Positions 8,660-16,967 of a stretch of 47,529 nt of DNA are shown in pieces. The stretch's first letter is position 1, and each line of letters begins with the position of its first letter. The stretch is from the NCBI GenBank assembly GCA_900316495.1, contig ONDC01000013.1, forward strand, positions 1-47,529, in the 5' to 3' direction. The stretch is from an uncultured Eubacteriales bacterium. GTDB taxonomy: Bacteria; Bacillota; Clostridia; Oscillospirales; Acutalibacteraceae. The notes below the pieces were generated by a model, which was not told the DNA's origin, searched no databases, and worked only from the letters and a program-made list of their open reading frames with translations. The position numbers were made by a program, and so were the translations under genes.

Positions 8660-9088
8660 TTACATTGCCCACACTTCGGGCTTCTGAGCGTCATGCTTAT
8701 GCTCTGCGCCCGCATAGAGGTGCAGTCTGTTGAAAGCGGCTCTGCCGATCGTGGTGTTGGGAATCATTCCCTTGACGGCAAGCTCCATCACTCTGGTGGG
8801 CTTGCTCTTCATGAGTGTGCCGGCCTTGACTTCCTTCAAATGGCCGATATAGCCGGTGTGGCGATAGTAAATCTTCTTCTCCAGCTTGCCGCCGGTGAGG
8901 ATGGCCTTGTCGCAGTTGATAATGATCACATGATCACCGCAATCCACGTGGGGCACGAAGATCGGCTTGGTCTTTCCTCTGAGAATATCGGCTGCCAGGG
9001 TGGCGACTCTGCCGACAGGCTTGCCTGCTGCGTCGATGACATACCACTTGCGGTCTATTTCGCCGGCTTTGGGCATAAATGTTGACAT
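8660..9088 (-). CDS. rplM: 50S ribosomal protein L13
   Basis: The product is a 142-residue L13 with the family motifs RKWYVIDAAGKPVGRVA and the GDHVIIINCDKAILTGGK segment. L13 is an early-assembling large-subunit protein. The ATG at 9088 is chosen because GGAGG lies eight bases upstream; an in-frame start at 9106 would put this GGAGG inside the gene. It is the first gene of the rplM-rpsI operon, with a consensus promoter at 9176-9204. Confidence 0.98.
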   Translation of the reverse strand: MSTFMPKAGEIDRKWYVIDAAGKPVGRVATLAADILRGKTKPIFVPHVDCGDHVIIINCDKAILTGGKLEKKIYYRHTGYIGHLKEVKAGTLMKSKPTRVMELAVKGMIPNTTIGRAAFNRLHLYAGAEHKHDAQKPEVWAM

Positions 9089-9175
9089 AGCGTATTCCTC
9101 CGTCATAAATCATAGTATTTTCTGAACCACGTTAAACGCGCCTTGTTCCGCCGCGTTCGTAAGCTCGCAGGGAGT

Positions 9176-9204
9176 ATATTACCACATAAGTGTCCGCTTG
9201 TCAA
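9176..9204 (-). promoter_or_regulatory. sigma-A promoter of rplM-rpsI
   Basis: Minus-strand TTGACA (9199-9204), 17-base spacer, TAATAT (9176-9181). The roughly 85-base leader to the rplM start could hold an L13-type autoregulatory RNA, but I cannot identify its structure by eye. The remaining stretch 9205-9320 is AT-rich without visible genes. Confidence 0.75.
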
Positions 9205-9320
9205 CACCTTTTTGAAAAAATTTAATTTACAAGTTTCTTATCTCGCTTTTTCGCTTGTTTTCTCTTTATTTCTCTCATATGCTCTTTTGCTATTTTTATA
9301 ATTCAACCGGCTTGAGCAGG

Positions 9321-9371
9321 AAAAAAGCCCTCCGGACAGTCAGAACCATATCGATCTGCTGTCAAGAGGGC
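9321..9371 (-). terminator. Terminator after the Gln/Pro-repeat membrane protein gene
   Basis: On the minus strand GCCCTC pairs with GAGGGC around an inner stem (GACAG/CTGTC), followed by six T residues. Confidence 0.7.
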
Positions 9372-9408
9372 GTCACGGTTTGACATGAAAGATGCCGGAT
9401 CGCAAGGG

Positions 9409-10194
9409 TCAGATGGTTTCCTTCTGCTGCGGCTGAACAGGCTGCTGCGGCTGAACAGGCTGCTGCGGCTGAACAGGCTGCTGCGGCTGAACGGACTGCT
9501 GCGGCTGAACATATTGCTGGGGATACTGACCGAACTGTCCGTTCGGCTGCACGGGATAACCGTACGGAGCCGGACGCGGCTGCATGCTTTTTCTCCGCAT
9601 GATCACCTGCATCAGCTTGGGAAGGAAGAAGAGAATCGTAACCGCGCAGCTTACCAGAACGAAGACAGGGTCCGTGAGAAAACTCAGAAATGAAAACAAC
9701 TTAAAGCCACCGTAACCAAGGCTGTCAGACATGGACACTATGGCATCATAAAGCCCCATAAGGCCAAAAACAGCGGTGATACCCGCAATCCCAAGGCAGG
9801 CAATATACATTGCCATACAAGCACCGGATTTATCGCCTTTTTTCCTTGGGTCAAGGATTGTTTCCAGCGTCACCACAATGAGCGCGGCGCTGAGCAGAAG
9901 GCACACCAGCGGATAAGAGAGATATGACAGCTTGTAGGAATAATAGCTGTCAAGCGATTCGATAAAATACGAAAAACGGTTGATCAGACCGAAGATGGAA
10001 AAAAGTGCGACTGCTCCACCCATTGCCAGCAAAGCGATGGAGATGGGATTTATCTTCTCACCCGGAGCTTTTGAAGGCATCGGCACAGCATACTGCATGT
10101 TCTGACCGTTCACGGGAAATCCGTACGGCTGCGTCGTCGGTTGCTGTGAAGGCGGCATTGGCTGCTGATTGAATTGGTTGCCGTAATTGTTCAT
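9409..10194 (-). CDS. Membrane protein with Gln/Pro-rich cytoplasmic ends and an 18-bp repeat
   Basis: The 261-residue protein has a Gln/Pro/Asn-rich N terminus (1-45), a four-helix membrane core (helices near 50-72, 88-110, 125-148 and 165-190), and a low-complexity tail in which QPQQPV is repeated. The architecture resembles DUF4190/DUF805-like Firmicutes membrane proteins with disordered Pro/Gln tails, but no catalytic motif is visible and I assign no function. It has its own promoter (10280-10308) and terminator (9321-9371), so it is monocistronic. Confidence 0.75.
   Translation of the reverse strand: MNNYGNQFNQQPMPPSQQPTTQPYGFPVNGQNMQYAVPMPSKAPGEKINPISIALLAMGGAVALFSIFGLINRFSYFIESLDSYYSYKLSYLSYPLVCLLLSAALIVVTLETILDPRKKGDKSGACMAMYIACLGIAGITAVFGLMGLYDAIVSMSDSLGYGGFKLFSFLSFLTDPVFVLVSCAVTILFFLPKLMQVIMRRKSMQPRPAPYGYPVQPNGQFGQYPQQYVQPQQSVQPQQPVQPQQPVQPQQPVQPQQKETI
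9424..9513. repeat. 18-bp coding tandem repeat, five units
   Basis: Five head-to-tail copies of CTGCTGCGGCTGAACAGG (the last two diverged at the 3' end) encode QPQQPV on the minus strand. Three units are identical, so copy-number change by slippage is likely and would stay in frame. Confidence 0.9.
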
Positions 10195-10279
10195 ACGTGA
10201 CTACTTCCTTTCAAGTGTTTATTTCGGATGCTGCTGTAATCCCGTCCGTAAAGAATCGATCGTAACGGATCTGTCTTTC

Positions 10280-10308
10280 ATTTTATCGCAAAACAGCAGG
10301 GATGTCAA
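10280..10308 (-). promoter_or_regulatory. sigma-A promoter of the Gln/Pro-repeat membrane protein
   Basis: Minus-strand TTGACA (10303-10308), 17-base spacer, TAAAAT (10280-10285). Confidence 0.7.
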
Positions 10309-10360
10309 TATCCCGCCTCGGTTTTTTATACTTAAGAAAAAAACATCCTCCCATCGGGTA

Positions 10361-10389
10361 TTGACGATACGCAAATGATAGGGTATAAT
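10361..10389 (+). promoter_or_regulatory. sigma-A promoter of the lipoprotein gene at 10436
   Basis: TTGACG (10361-10366), 17-base spacer, TATAAT (10384-10389), followed by an alternating AT-rich start region. Confidence 0.7.
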
Positions 10390-10435
10390 ATAATATTATA
10401 TTATGATCGATTCAACCTCAGGGGGATGAACTATC

Positions 10436-11407
10436 TTGATTCACATTCATAGCTGTCGTATTCTTTCCGCCGCCGCAATTCGTCGCCTGCGTGCGGGAAT
10501 GATCTGTCTTGCGGCCATCCTGCTGCTTCTGCTGTCGGCTGTTCTGTTGAGCGCCTGCGGATCGGCGGGAGGGCGAAGCGCCTCCGACTGGAAGGGGGCA
10601 TGGTACCGTGAGGGGGATTCCCCGTTTTCCAGATGTTATGTGGAAATCAGCAATGTTTCAAGGGAAGGCTTCGACTTCAATCTCACTGTATACAACGGCA
10701 ATAAGGCGGGGGAAATGATCAACTGCCACGCCGTTTTCCAGAAAAAAGTCAACGAATATATCCAGCAGGACACCGACTTCGATGAGGACAACGCCGCGTT
10801 CTTTAAGGAGAACATTCCCTCCGACGCGGGATACGCGGCGTATTATTACGCCGAGGATCCCAGAAGCTGTATTGAGTTCGCCTTTGACGAATCCGACGAG
10901 GACAAGCTGGACATCTCGTTTATTACCACAGGGGACTACACGGAATGGACCGCGTTTGAAAACTTTCAGGAAAACGCACAGATAACAGGTATTTTTTCTC
11001 ACAAAGAAGAGTACATCAACTCCACCCTGTATGAAATGGGCGTCCTCAATAAGAAAACCGACGACAGCCTGCAAAAGATGATGGGCGACGACGTCTATTT
11101 CCGACTGCTCTGCTGCTTCCAGATTCATACGGCGGAACGCAGCGACGCCACAGGCAGCAACCTTCCCTACGAATACGGCGGCGCGATTCACATGCATGAC
11201 GGCGTCGGAGGCACCATTCACTACGGCTCTATGGTCAATCAGGAATATGCCGCCTGCATCATAGAATTTGACGACGGAAGCGTAAGCGCTGCCGTATCCT
11301 TTGAAAACGACGCGCCCTCCTACTACTCAAACAACTGGGTATATGAAAAGGAGCATCCATATCCTATCACAATATGGCTGGAACAGTACGCCTCCTCTCA
11401 GGCATAG
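10436..11407 (+). CDS. Hypothetical lipoprotein, 323 residues
   Basis: The product has a basic N terminus, a hydrophobic stretch and the lipobox LLSAC near residue 36-40, then a soluble acidic, beta-rich domain without recognisable family motifs (for example SDWKGAWYREGDSPFSRCYVE, a lipocalin/avidin-like opening). The start is a TTG at 10436, with GGGGG ten bases before it; an ATG at 10499 inside the signal peptide is the alternative. It is a single gene with its own promoter and is not visibly linked to the PadR gene downstream. Function unknown; an extracellular ligand-binding role is a guess. Confidence 0.75.
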   Translation: MIHIHSCRILSAAAIRRLRAGMICLAAILLLLLSAVLLSACGSAGGRSASDWKGAWYREGDSPFSRCYVEISNVSREGFDFNLTVYNGNKAGEMINCHAVFQKKVNEYIQQDTDFDEDNAAFFKENIPSDAGYAAYYYAEDPRSCIEFAFDESDEDKLDISFITTGDYTEWTAFENFQENAQITGIFSHKEEYINSTLYEMGVLNKKTDDSLQKMMGDDVYFRLLCCFQIHTAERSDATGSNLPYEYGGAIHMHDGVGGTIHYGSMVNQEYAACIIEFDDGSVSAAVSFENDAPSYYSNNWVYEKEHPYPITIWLEQYASSQA

Positions 11408-11555
11408 CATCCATTGTGTCGGCGCCTGATACTGTTCTGCTTCACAAATCCGATCTCGAAAAAACCTCACTTTATTTACAATTTGTTCTCCAAAATATAA
11501 AGAGTTGTTATATAATAAATACTGGTGGCGGAATAGAGGCAGGGGGTTGCTTTGT

Positions 11556-11939
11556 ATGCCAAAAGGATCAAATAAGGATTACAGTGCAAAGATGACTGAA
11601 AATCTCAAAAAAGCATTGACCGAGATGCTCATTCTCACCTTTCTCAGCAAGAAGGACATGACCATTTATGAAATACTCCGTATTCTTGACAATCAGAGCA
11701 ACGGCGTCTGCCGCATCCAGTATCCCTACGGCGTGATCAACCGCATGTCGGACAGGGGCTACATAGAGATCGCGGGCAAGGCCGTTTCGGACGACCGCCG
11801 CAGAATCCACTACCGAATCACCGATATTGGCAGGGATTATCTTGAAAAGATCACCGGGGAATATAAAGACTTCCTCGCGGGAATGAACATGATCATGAAA
11901 TATGTCGAAAAGCTGGGAGAATCCGGCGAAGAAGAATAA
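11556..11939 (+). CDS. PadR-like winged-helix transcriptional regulator
   Basis: The 127-residue product has a PadR-type winged helix (ALTEMLILTFLSKKDMTIYEI, then GVINRMSDRGYIEI and a wing with DDRRRIHYRITDIGRDYL) and a C-terminal helix for dimerisation. The ATG at 11556 is chosen because AGGGGG lies about ten bases upstream. It is convergent with a small membrane-protein gene whose promoter carries a perfect 20-bp palindrome; this palindrome is a candidate operator for this regulator. The effector is unknown. Confidence 0.85.
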   Translation: MPKGSNKDYSAKMTENLKKALTEMLILTFLSKKDMTIYEILRILDNQSNGVCRIQYPYGVINRMSDRGYIEIAGKAVSDDRRRIHYRITDIGRDYLEKITGEYKDFLAGMNMIMKYVEKLGESGEEE

Positions 11940-11998
11940 TTCACTCGTATTGCGTTGCTTTCATCTGGATTTTTCGGCAACAGCTATCATTCAAAAAC

Positions 11999-12057
11999 AA
12001 AAAATCCGTTCGGGCAGCTATATGCAATCATTATACATACTCCCGAACGGATTTTTG
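11999..12057. terminator. Bidirectional terminator between the PadR gene and a small membrane-protein gene
   Basis: Arms CAAAAAATCCGTTCGGG and CCCGAACGGATTTTTG flank a loop of about 27 bases; A and T tracts on either side serve both convergent genes. Confidence 0.8.
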
Positions 12058-12125
12058 ATGTCCTGATTCTATTGTACTCAACGTTCTCTCATATCCTATC
12101 TCTCTCATTCTCTGTGTTTCCTCGT

Positions 12126-12332
12126 TTATTCGGAGGAAATGATTTTTGCGATCATTCTGATCAGATCAATCAGACGTGAAAGCACATGAAAAATAAACTC
12201 AAATGTTTCCTTTACGGTGGGTAATCCCTCCATGTTGCCTGTGAGATACGTCAGAAGATAGGCGATAAGGAAGAAGATGAAAAGGTACTTGATCAGCACC
12301 AGTCTGAATGTGGACACGGTAGGTTCTTTCAT
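12126..12332 (-). CDS. Small membrane protein, 68 residues
   Basis: The short product (MKEPTVSTFRLVLIKYLFIF...) has one or two membrane helices (about 10-32) and an amphipathic C-terminal half ending ISSE. AAGGAG lies eight bases before the ATG at 12332 (a GTG at 12341 overlaps that site and is less likely). It has a good promoter (12447-12475) overlapped by a palindrome, and a terminator shared with the PadR gene. These signals make it a real small gene although it matches no family I know. Confidence 0.65.
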   Translation of the reverse strand: MKEPTVSTFRLVLIKYLFIFFLIAYLLTYLTGNMEGLPTVKETFEFIFHVLSRLIDLIRMIAKIISSE

Positions 12333-12440
12333 GTCGCTCACTCCTTAATATGCCTTTTTCCGGAAAGCGCCGAGTCGTTGACTGAGGGCGGGGGAACCGG
12401 CTGCGCCGCCTTTGTTCAACGTGACTTCTGGCTTTTCCTG

Positions 12441-12460
12441 TAATATAGTATACTATATTA
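12441..12460. promoter_or_regulatory. Perfect 20-bp palindrome (candidate operator)
   Basis: TAATATAGTATACTATATTA is a perfect palindrome and covers the -10 box of the minus-strand promoter for the small membrane protein. A repressor bound here would block RNA polymerase; the nearby PadR protein is the obvious candidate. Confidence 0.6.
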
Positions 12461-12475
12461 TGCCGTCATTTTCAA
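12447..12475 (-). promoter_or_regulatory. sigma-A promoter of the small membrane-protein gene
   Basis: Minus-strand TTGAAA (12470-12475), 17-base spacer, TATACT (12447-12452). Confidence 0.65.
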
Positions 12476-12695
12476 GCGCTTTTGTGCATTTTATTAATAA
12501 TTTTGAAAGAATTTGTTCAACAATTATTCAGAATTTGTTGGAATAATCTGAGATATGACGATTTGTCCGACTTCTCCGACAAAAACGTGCATATTTGATG
12601 GAGCGCATGAGTTGCTCCGATGATCTCTCGCCTTCTCCGGACTTCTCCGGGGATTTTCAGTGATTTACCGATATTTTCAGGAGGTGTTTCCGGAT

Positions 12696-14999
12696 ATGGA
12701 AAATTCACCGGTCGGCGTACCGCTCGCCATTCCTATCATGATCCTGATCGGCTCGATGGACATTAACACGCGCATCACGGAAGTGCAGCTGCTGATCAGT
12801 CCCCTTTACGGTTGCAACGCCTGTGACAAGCTGCTTCGAGGCACCAAGTGCAAATACGCATCCCATGAGCTTCGCTGCAACGGCTGCACGAAAATCGCCT
12901 TTCACGACTATGACGATCCGCAGCTGGGTAATCCCAGAGCCACCTGCCGTGTTTTTTATCAGCGGATTTTTGAAAACAGGCACCGGTTCAATTTTGCCTG
13001 TCTTGTGGAATTCATGAATCATTATTATTCCTGTGATATGCAGAAAATCGAGTCGATGGACGACATCAGGGATTGCTACCGTATCATGGTCGAAAATGCC
13101 GCGCCTGCTACCGGCAAGGATTTCACGTATGAATTTTGCTGGAAAACAGCCGGACTCTTCCTCAATAAAAAGGCGGAAACCTATGCCTTCTCCGATAAGA
13201 GGCAGTTCTATCTCAAACGGCGGGAAATGATCAAGAACGCCTCCGGAATCATACGCATGTCAGGGACGACGCTCAAGCACGCCTTCTCCACCTCCGCAGA
13301 GCTTCGCGATGACTCTGTCATCTACGAGATTTTCGGCAACGCCAACATTACCGACGTCTACGTTTATATGCTCAATTACTCCTACATCAACCTGACGCAC
13401 GAGAGCGCCAGCAGGGAAATTGAAAACACCATTGAGAATATTTTCAATATGATCAACAACTATCCGAGGGCTGTTCCGATCCGCTTTCACATCACCCTGC
13501 TGAGCGATTTCAGTATTCCCTTTACGATGATGACCGAAAGCGGCATTGTGATGAGAAACATGTATCTCTTCAACAAAAGCCGCGATTACTGCGGCGAGTT
13601 CCTTTACTTCGGCAGATCCGACAAGCCCGATTCGGAGTATGACGTGCTGAAAAAATACCTGACCTTCCTGTATGAAAACGCCTACAAGGTCGATATTAAC
13701 CCCAAGGGCGAGGAAAAGATGTTCAAGATCAAGCAGCGTCTCATCGATGAGCCGAAGCTCCGCAAGTATGTTGAAATGCTAAAGACGCATCCTGTTCAGA
13801 TGGAAAACCTCGTGCGAAAATCCTTTGTGGGACAGTCGCCCAAGGACGAAACGCCCATGACCGACTTTTTACAACCCGACGATACCCAGCGCGTGCTGAT
13901 TCCCTTCCTGCAGGAGACAGAGGCGATGCTGGACGAAATTGTTAAAACGCACGACCGTTCGGGCTGGGCCAAGGTCGTGCCGTCCGTCGATCTCGGTTTT
14001 TCCAGCAATGTGGTGCGTATGGCGGGCGGATTCTTTGCCGGCGCCCTGTATGACTGGTCATGCTCTGTCCCTATTGTACCCATCGACGCGTCGGTTAACA
14101 CCTGCACCTGCTCCGTTTTTAAGCTGTCCGGATTCGACGAGCATATGAGCGACGCGGAATTCAACAACATCATTGAAAAGATGAACGCGATCGGCGCCAG
14201 GGAGGGCTACAGCTTTAATTTCAGAAGCTACAATCACTTCTTTACCGTGGCAAAGGACGAAGATGGCGGCTACTACATTCTGATCCACACCAGCGCCAGG
14301 GAGGGAATCGACAACACCTTCGGGCTGTATCCCGGCGGCGACCGCACATGGTTCACCAATGAGATCAAGACCAAGTTAAACCGCTCCCAGACAAGATATA
14401 TGCGATATATCAGAGGCAATTCCGCCATCAGACTCATCGATTATTCCATGCGGTTCAGACAATTCAATGAGCATGTTCACAAGTTTATCGCCAGCGAATT
14501 CGGAAAGCTCTGCGGCGTTCACACTGAACAGCTCATTATGCGCCATCTCTACGGAATGCCCACCTCCAGCTCCATTGCCATTGGCACCTTCGCGGTGGAT
14601 ATATTCGACAGCAATCTGCTGGTGCCGGTGTTCCCCGCCGGCGGGAAGAGCAATATCTGCCTTTTCAGGGTCTCGTCAGAACAAAGCCACACCTATCGGC
14701 TTGCCGGCACCTCCACGGAATATGTCACCGTTCCCTACTGCTATGGCAGCATTTTCGAAGGTATCAGGGGCATTTCGATAGAAAATCCCACCTCCCTTCA
14801 GGAGAAATCGCTGCTCATCGACTGTACGGACGGTCTCCACAGATTTCCTGTAAACGGCGCGGAGCGTATCAGCAATATCAAAGAAAAATGTATGCGCCGA
14901 TACCCCGATGTTATGTCTTTTCTCGGACAGAACAGCCGTTTTTTTTCCGGTAGTATTGAAAAAATTCTCACTCCTATCAAAACCTACCCTGACGTCTGA
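12696..14999 (+). CDS. Large orphan protein with N-terminal Cys cluster and a divergent RtcB-like C-terminal domain
   Basis: The 767-residue product starts at the ATG at 12696, 12 bases after AGGAGG. Residues 40-64 hold a Cys pattern C-x2-C-x8-C-x8-C-x2-C that looks metal-binding. Residues about 175-330 form an unassigned alpha/beta domain. Residues about 425-690 follow the order of motifs in RtcB RNA ligases: VPSVDLG (428-434), D464..C470/C472, NHF (513-515), 16 residues later IHTSAREG (530-537), an amphipathic helix RLIDYSMRFRQFNEHVHKF (579-597), H617 and VPVFPAGGKSNICLF (643-657). The SHGAGR motif with the guanylylated His of RtcB is not obvious (RLAGT at 668-672; His665 nearby). I propose a divergent, possibly inactive, RtcB-like domain; the assignment rests on recalled sequence only. 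Confidence 0.55.
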   Translation: MENSPVGVPLAIPIMILIGSMDINTRITEVQLLISPLYGCNACDKLLRGTKCKYASHELRCNGCTKIAFHDYDDPQLGNPRATCRVFYQRIFENRHRFNFACLVEFMNHYYSCDMQKIESMDDIRDCYRIMVENAAPATGKDFTYEFCWKTAGLFLNKKAETYAFSDKRQFYLKRREMIKNASGIIRMSGTTLKHAFSTSAELRDDSVIYEIFGNANITDVYVYMLNYSYINLTHESASREIENTIENIFNMINNYPRAVPIRFHITLLSDFSIPFTMMTESGIVMRNMYLFNKSRDYCGEFLYFGRSDKPDSEYDVLKKYLTFLYENAYKVDINPKGEEKMFKIKQRLIDEPKLRKYVEMLKTHPVQMENLVRKSFVGQSPKDETPMTDFLQPDDTQRVLIPFLQETEAMLDEIVKTHDRSGWAKVVPSVDLGFSSNVVRMAGGFFAGALYDWSCSVPIVPIDASVNTCTCSVFKLSGFDEHMSDAEFNNIIEKMNAIGAREGYSFNFRSYNHFFTVAKDEDGGYYILIHTSAREGIDNTFGLYPGGDRTWFTNEIKTKLNRSQTRYMRYIRGNSAIRLIDYSMRFRQFNEHVHKFIASEFGKLCGVHTEQLIMRHLYGMPTSSSIAIGTFAVDIFDSNLLVPVFPAGGKSNICLFRVSSEQSHTYRLAGTSTEYVTVPYCYGSIFEGIRGISIENPTSLQEKSLLIDCTDGLHRFPVNGAERISNIKEKCMRRYPDVMSFLGQNSRFFSGSIEKILTPIKTYPDV

Positions 15000-15025
15000 C
15001 GGTTTATGAACAATCTTTCTCCGGA

Positions 15026-15057
15026 TTTCCTCCTATTTATGAGCAAATAGGAGGAAA
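15026..15057. repeat. Perfect 13-bp inverted repeat with six-base loop
   Basis: TTTCCTCCTATTT and AAATAGGAGGAAA form a perfect stem 26 bases after the RtcB-like gene. There is no T tract, so it is not a standard terminator. The 3' arm holds an AGGAGG without a following start codon. It may protect the mRNA 3' end or end transcription inefficiently. Confidence 0.6.
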
Positions 15058-15168
15058 TCACCGCCCGACAGGGAATCTCCCGATTATTTATATTCAGTTA
15101 ACATTCGGGGTTTAGAATACTAAGTTGTATGCATTGACAGCATTATTACTCTGATGGGAGACGTATGG

Positions 15169-16074
15169 ATGAGTATTAAAAAGATCATGCTGATCATTAA
15201 CCCCTGCGCAGGTCGCAGATCCGGCAAGAGAAACGCGGATAAGGTTATCTCCCTGCTCACAAAGTCAGGAGCGGAATGTGTTCTTTATTTGACCGAAGGC
15301 AGAGGCGACGCGACGCAGTTCGTTCTGCAGGACGGCGGCAAATATGATATTATCGCCTGCATGGGCGGCGACGGCACGCTTAACGAGGTTATCAACGGAA
15401 TATTAAAGGCGCATCTCTCGGTTCCGCTCGGGTATATTCCCGCCGGCAGCACCAACGATTTTGCCAGAAGCATGCACCTTTCAAAAAATATCGGAAAAGC
15501 CGCGAAAATCATCGCAGGAGGTAATGTCAGGGAGATCGACGCGGGGCTGTTCAATGACCGTTATTTCGGATATGTCTCCTCCTTCGGGCTGTTCACACGT
15601 ACCTCTTACAGCACGCCCCAGAACGTCAAGAACGTTCTCGGCGGCAAAATCTCCTACCTGCTGCACGGCGTCACCGAGCTTGGCAGGGTGAAGACGGAGC
15701 ATATGAGGGTGGAAACCAACGGCAGGGTCTATGAGGGGGATTACCTTTTCGGCGCGGTCACCAACTCCACCTCCCTCGGCGGTGTGCTGAAATACGATCC
15801 GGCGCTTGTCGATATGAGCGACGGACAGCTTGAAATGATGCTGATACGCAAGCCAAAGAATCCCGCGCAGCTTTTTTCCATTCTCAAAAGCCTGCTCACC
15901 AAAAAGATCACCCACAATCCCTATATTGAGTTTGACCGTTCGGATAAATTCACCATTTACCCCGACGCCCGTTCCGACTGGTCGCTCGACGGGGAATTCG
16001 CCTACGCCACCGGCAGCAGCGAAATCAAATGTCTCAAAAACAAAATCAGGTTCATCTGCCCTCCGTCAGAATAA
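15169..16074 (+). CDS. Diacylglycerol kinase family lipid kinase (YegS/DgkB-like)
   Basis: The 301-residue product has the nucleotide-binding motif MGGDGTLNEVINGI (GGDGT at 66-70), the second motif PAGSTNDFAR (91-100) and the C-terminal beta-rich domain ending in SDWSLDGEFAYATGS. Such enzymes phosphorylate diacylglycerol or related lipids at the inner face of the membrane and recycle lipids released by envelope polymer synthesis. The ATG at 15169 is preferred over one at 15154 because GGGAG lies seven bases upstream. Single gene, convergent with the MerR gene and separated by a bidirectional terminator. Confidence 0.92.
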   Translation: MSIKKIMLIINPCAGRRSGKRNADKVISLLTKSGAECVLYLTEGRGDATQFVLQDGGKYDIIACMGGDGTLNEVINGILKAHLSVPLGYIPAGSTNDFARSMHLSKNIGKAAKIIAGGNVREIDAGLFNDRYFGYVSSFGLFTRTSYSTPQNVKNVLGGKISYLLHGVTELGRVKTEHMRVETNGRVYEGDYLFGAVTNSTSLGGVLKYDPALVDMSDGQLEMMLIRKPKNPAQLFSILKSLLTKKITHNPYIEFDRSDKFTIYPDARSDWSLDGEFAYATGSSEIKCLKNKIRFICPPSE

Positions 16075-16114
16075 TCAGACAAGTCTACTCCTTTTTACAT
16101 TTCTTTTACATATC

Positions 16115-16172
16115 AAAAGCGCCCGTACCTCACAGGCTTTTCCTGCGAAGTACGGGTGCTTTTCCTTTTTTT
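16115..16172. terminator. Bidirectional terminator between lipid kinase and MerR genes
   Basis: Arms AAAAGCGCCCGTAC and GTACGGGTGCTTTT with flanking A and T tracts. Confidence 0.8.
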
Positions 16173-16185
16173 CATACTGTCGCTT

Positions 16186-16944
16186 TCATTGAGCGCTTCC
16201 TCCGCCACAGTGAATTCCGATGGCGCGGGAGATAAACTCCGCGGTTCCTTCACCGGCCACCTTGTCGATATTGTGCTGAAAGCTCCCCCCGCCGCTGTAC
16301 ATGCTGCCAAGCGACAGGAGAATTTCGTCCGTGCAGGTGTAGTAATGCTCCGTGATGTAATCCTGCAGCTTTTGTACGGCTGCCTGAACCCTGCTGTCCG
16401 AAGGCTGGAGTGTCCGCAGCTCGCCCAGCTCGGCGATGATGCCTGTCATGCCCGCCACGAGGGCGCGGTTGTCCTCCGGCGTTCTGCCTGCCGACTTGCG
16501 CTCGTACTCCTTGTACGCGTCCGTCGTCCCCCACGACGCTTTCGCCTGTTCCTCGTACTCGTCGATTTTCTTTACGTCAAATTCGCTGAAATCCAAATTG
16601 TTCACCCCCAATGCCTTGATCCCCTGTGCAAGGGTAATCAGATTGTCCAGATGCGTGCGCTCTTTTTGCAGAAGCTGAATCTGCCGTTCCAGCGCGGCGA
16701 TCATATTCTCCTCGTCACCGCTCAGAAGCAGGGCAATCTCCCGGAGCGGGAATTGCAGCTCGCGGTAAATCAGTATGATCTGCAGCCGGCGCAGGGAGGC
16801 TTCATCGTAAAGCCGGTAGCCCGCCTCCGTCGCGGCGGTCGGCGGCAGCAGTCCGATTTCATCATAATATCGCAGCGTCCTCACGCTGATTCCCGTCAAC
16901 CGGCTCACCTCGCTCACCGAAAGCAGCCTTTTGTTGTCTGTCAT
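16186..16944 (-). CDS. MerR-family regulator with C-terminal TipAS drug-recognition domain
   Basis: From the ATG at 16944 the protein has about 252 residues. Residues 5-75 are a MerR winged helix (LLSVSEVSRLTGISVRTLRYYDEIGLLPP), then a coiled-coil helix (about 85-115) and a C-terminal domain of the TipAS type (HYYTCTDEILLSLGSMYSGG.. near the end, where TipAL binds thiopeptides). Such proteins activate promoters with long spacers when a drug or peptide binds. GAGG lies eight bases before 16944; starts at 16950 and 16953 are alternatives. The promoter at 16968-16998 has the MerR-type 19-base spacer and inverted repeat, so the gene is probably autoregulated. Confidence 0.9.
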   Translation of the reverse strand: MTDNKRLLSVSEVSRLTGISVRTLRYYDEIGLLPPTAATEAGYRLYDEASLRRLQIILIYRELQFPLREIALLLSGDEENMIAALERQIQLLQKERTHLDNLITLAQGIKALGVNNLDFSEFDVKKIDEYEEQAKASWGTTDAYKEYERKSAGRTPEDNRALVAGMTGIIAELGELRTLQPSDSRVQAAVQKLQDYITEHYYTCTDEILLSLGSMYSGGGSFQHNIDKVAGEGTAEFISRAIGIHCGGGSAQ

Positions 16945-16967
16945 CCGCATCACCTCATCCTGCTATG

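Larger units (their letters stand above)
12333..12695. other. 363-base intergenic region between divergent genes
   Basis: It holds the promoter and palindrome of the small membrane-protein gene (12441-12475), repeated CTTCTCCG words (around 12570-12655) and a short inverted repeat GGAGC..GCTCC (12600-12618). I see no convincing promoter for the downstream large gene. Confidence 0.6.

Noticed and set aside
9424-9513. Regular short repeats suggesting a CRISPR array
   Set aside because: Units are 18 bp head-to-tail without spacers and lie in frame inside a coding gene.
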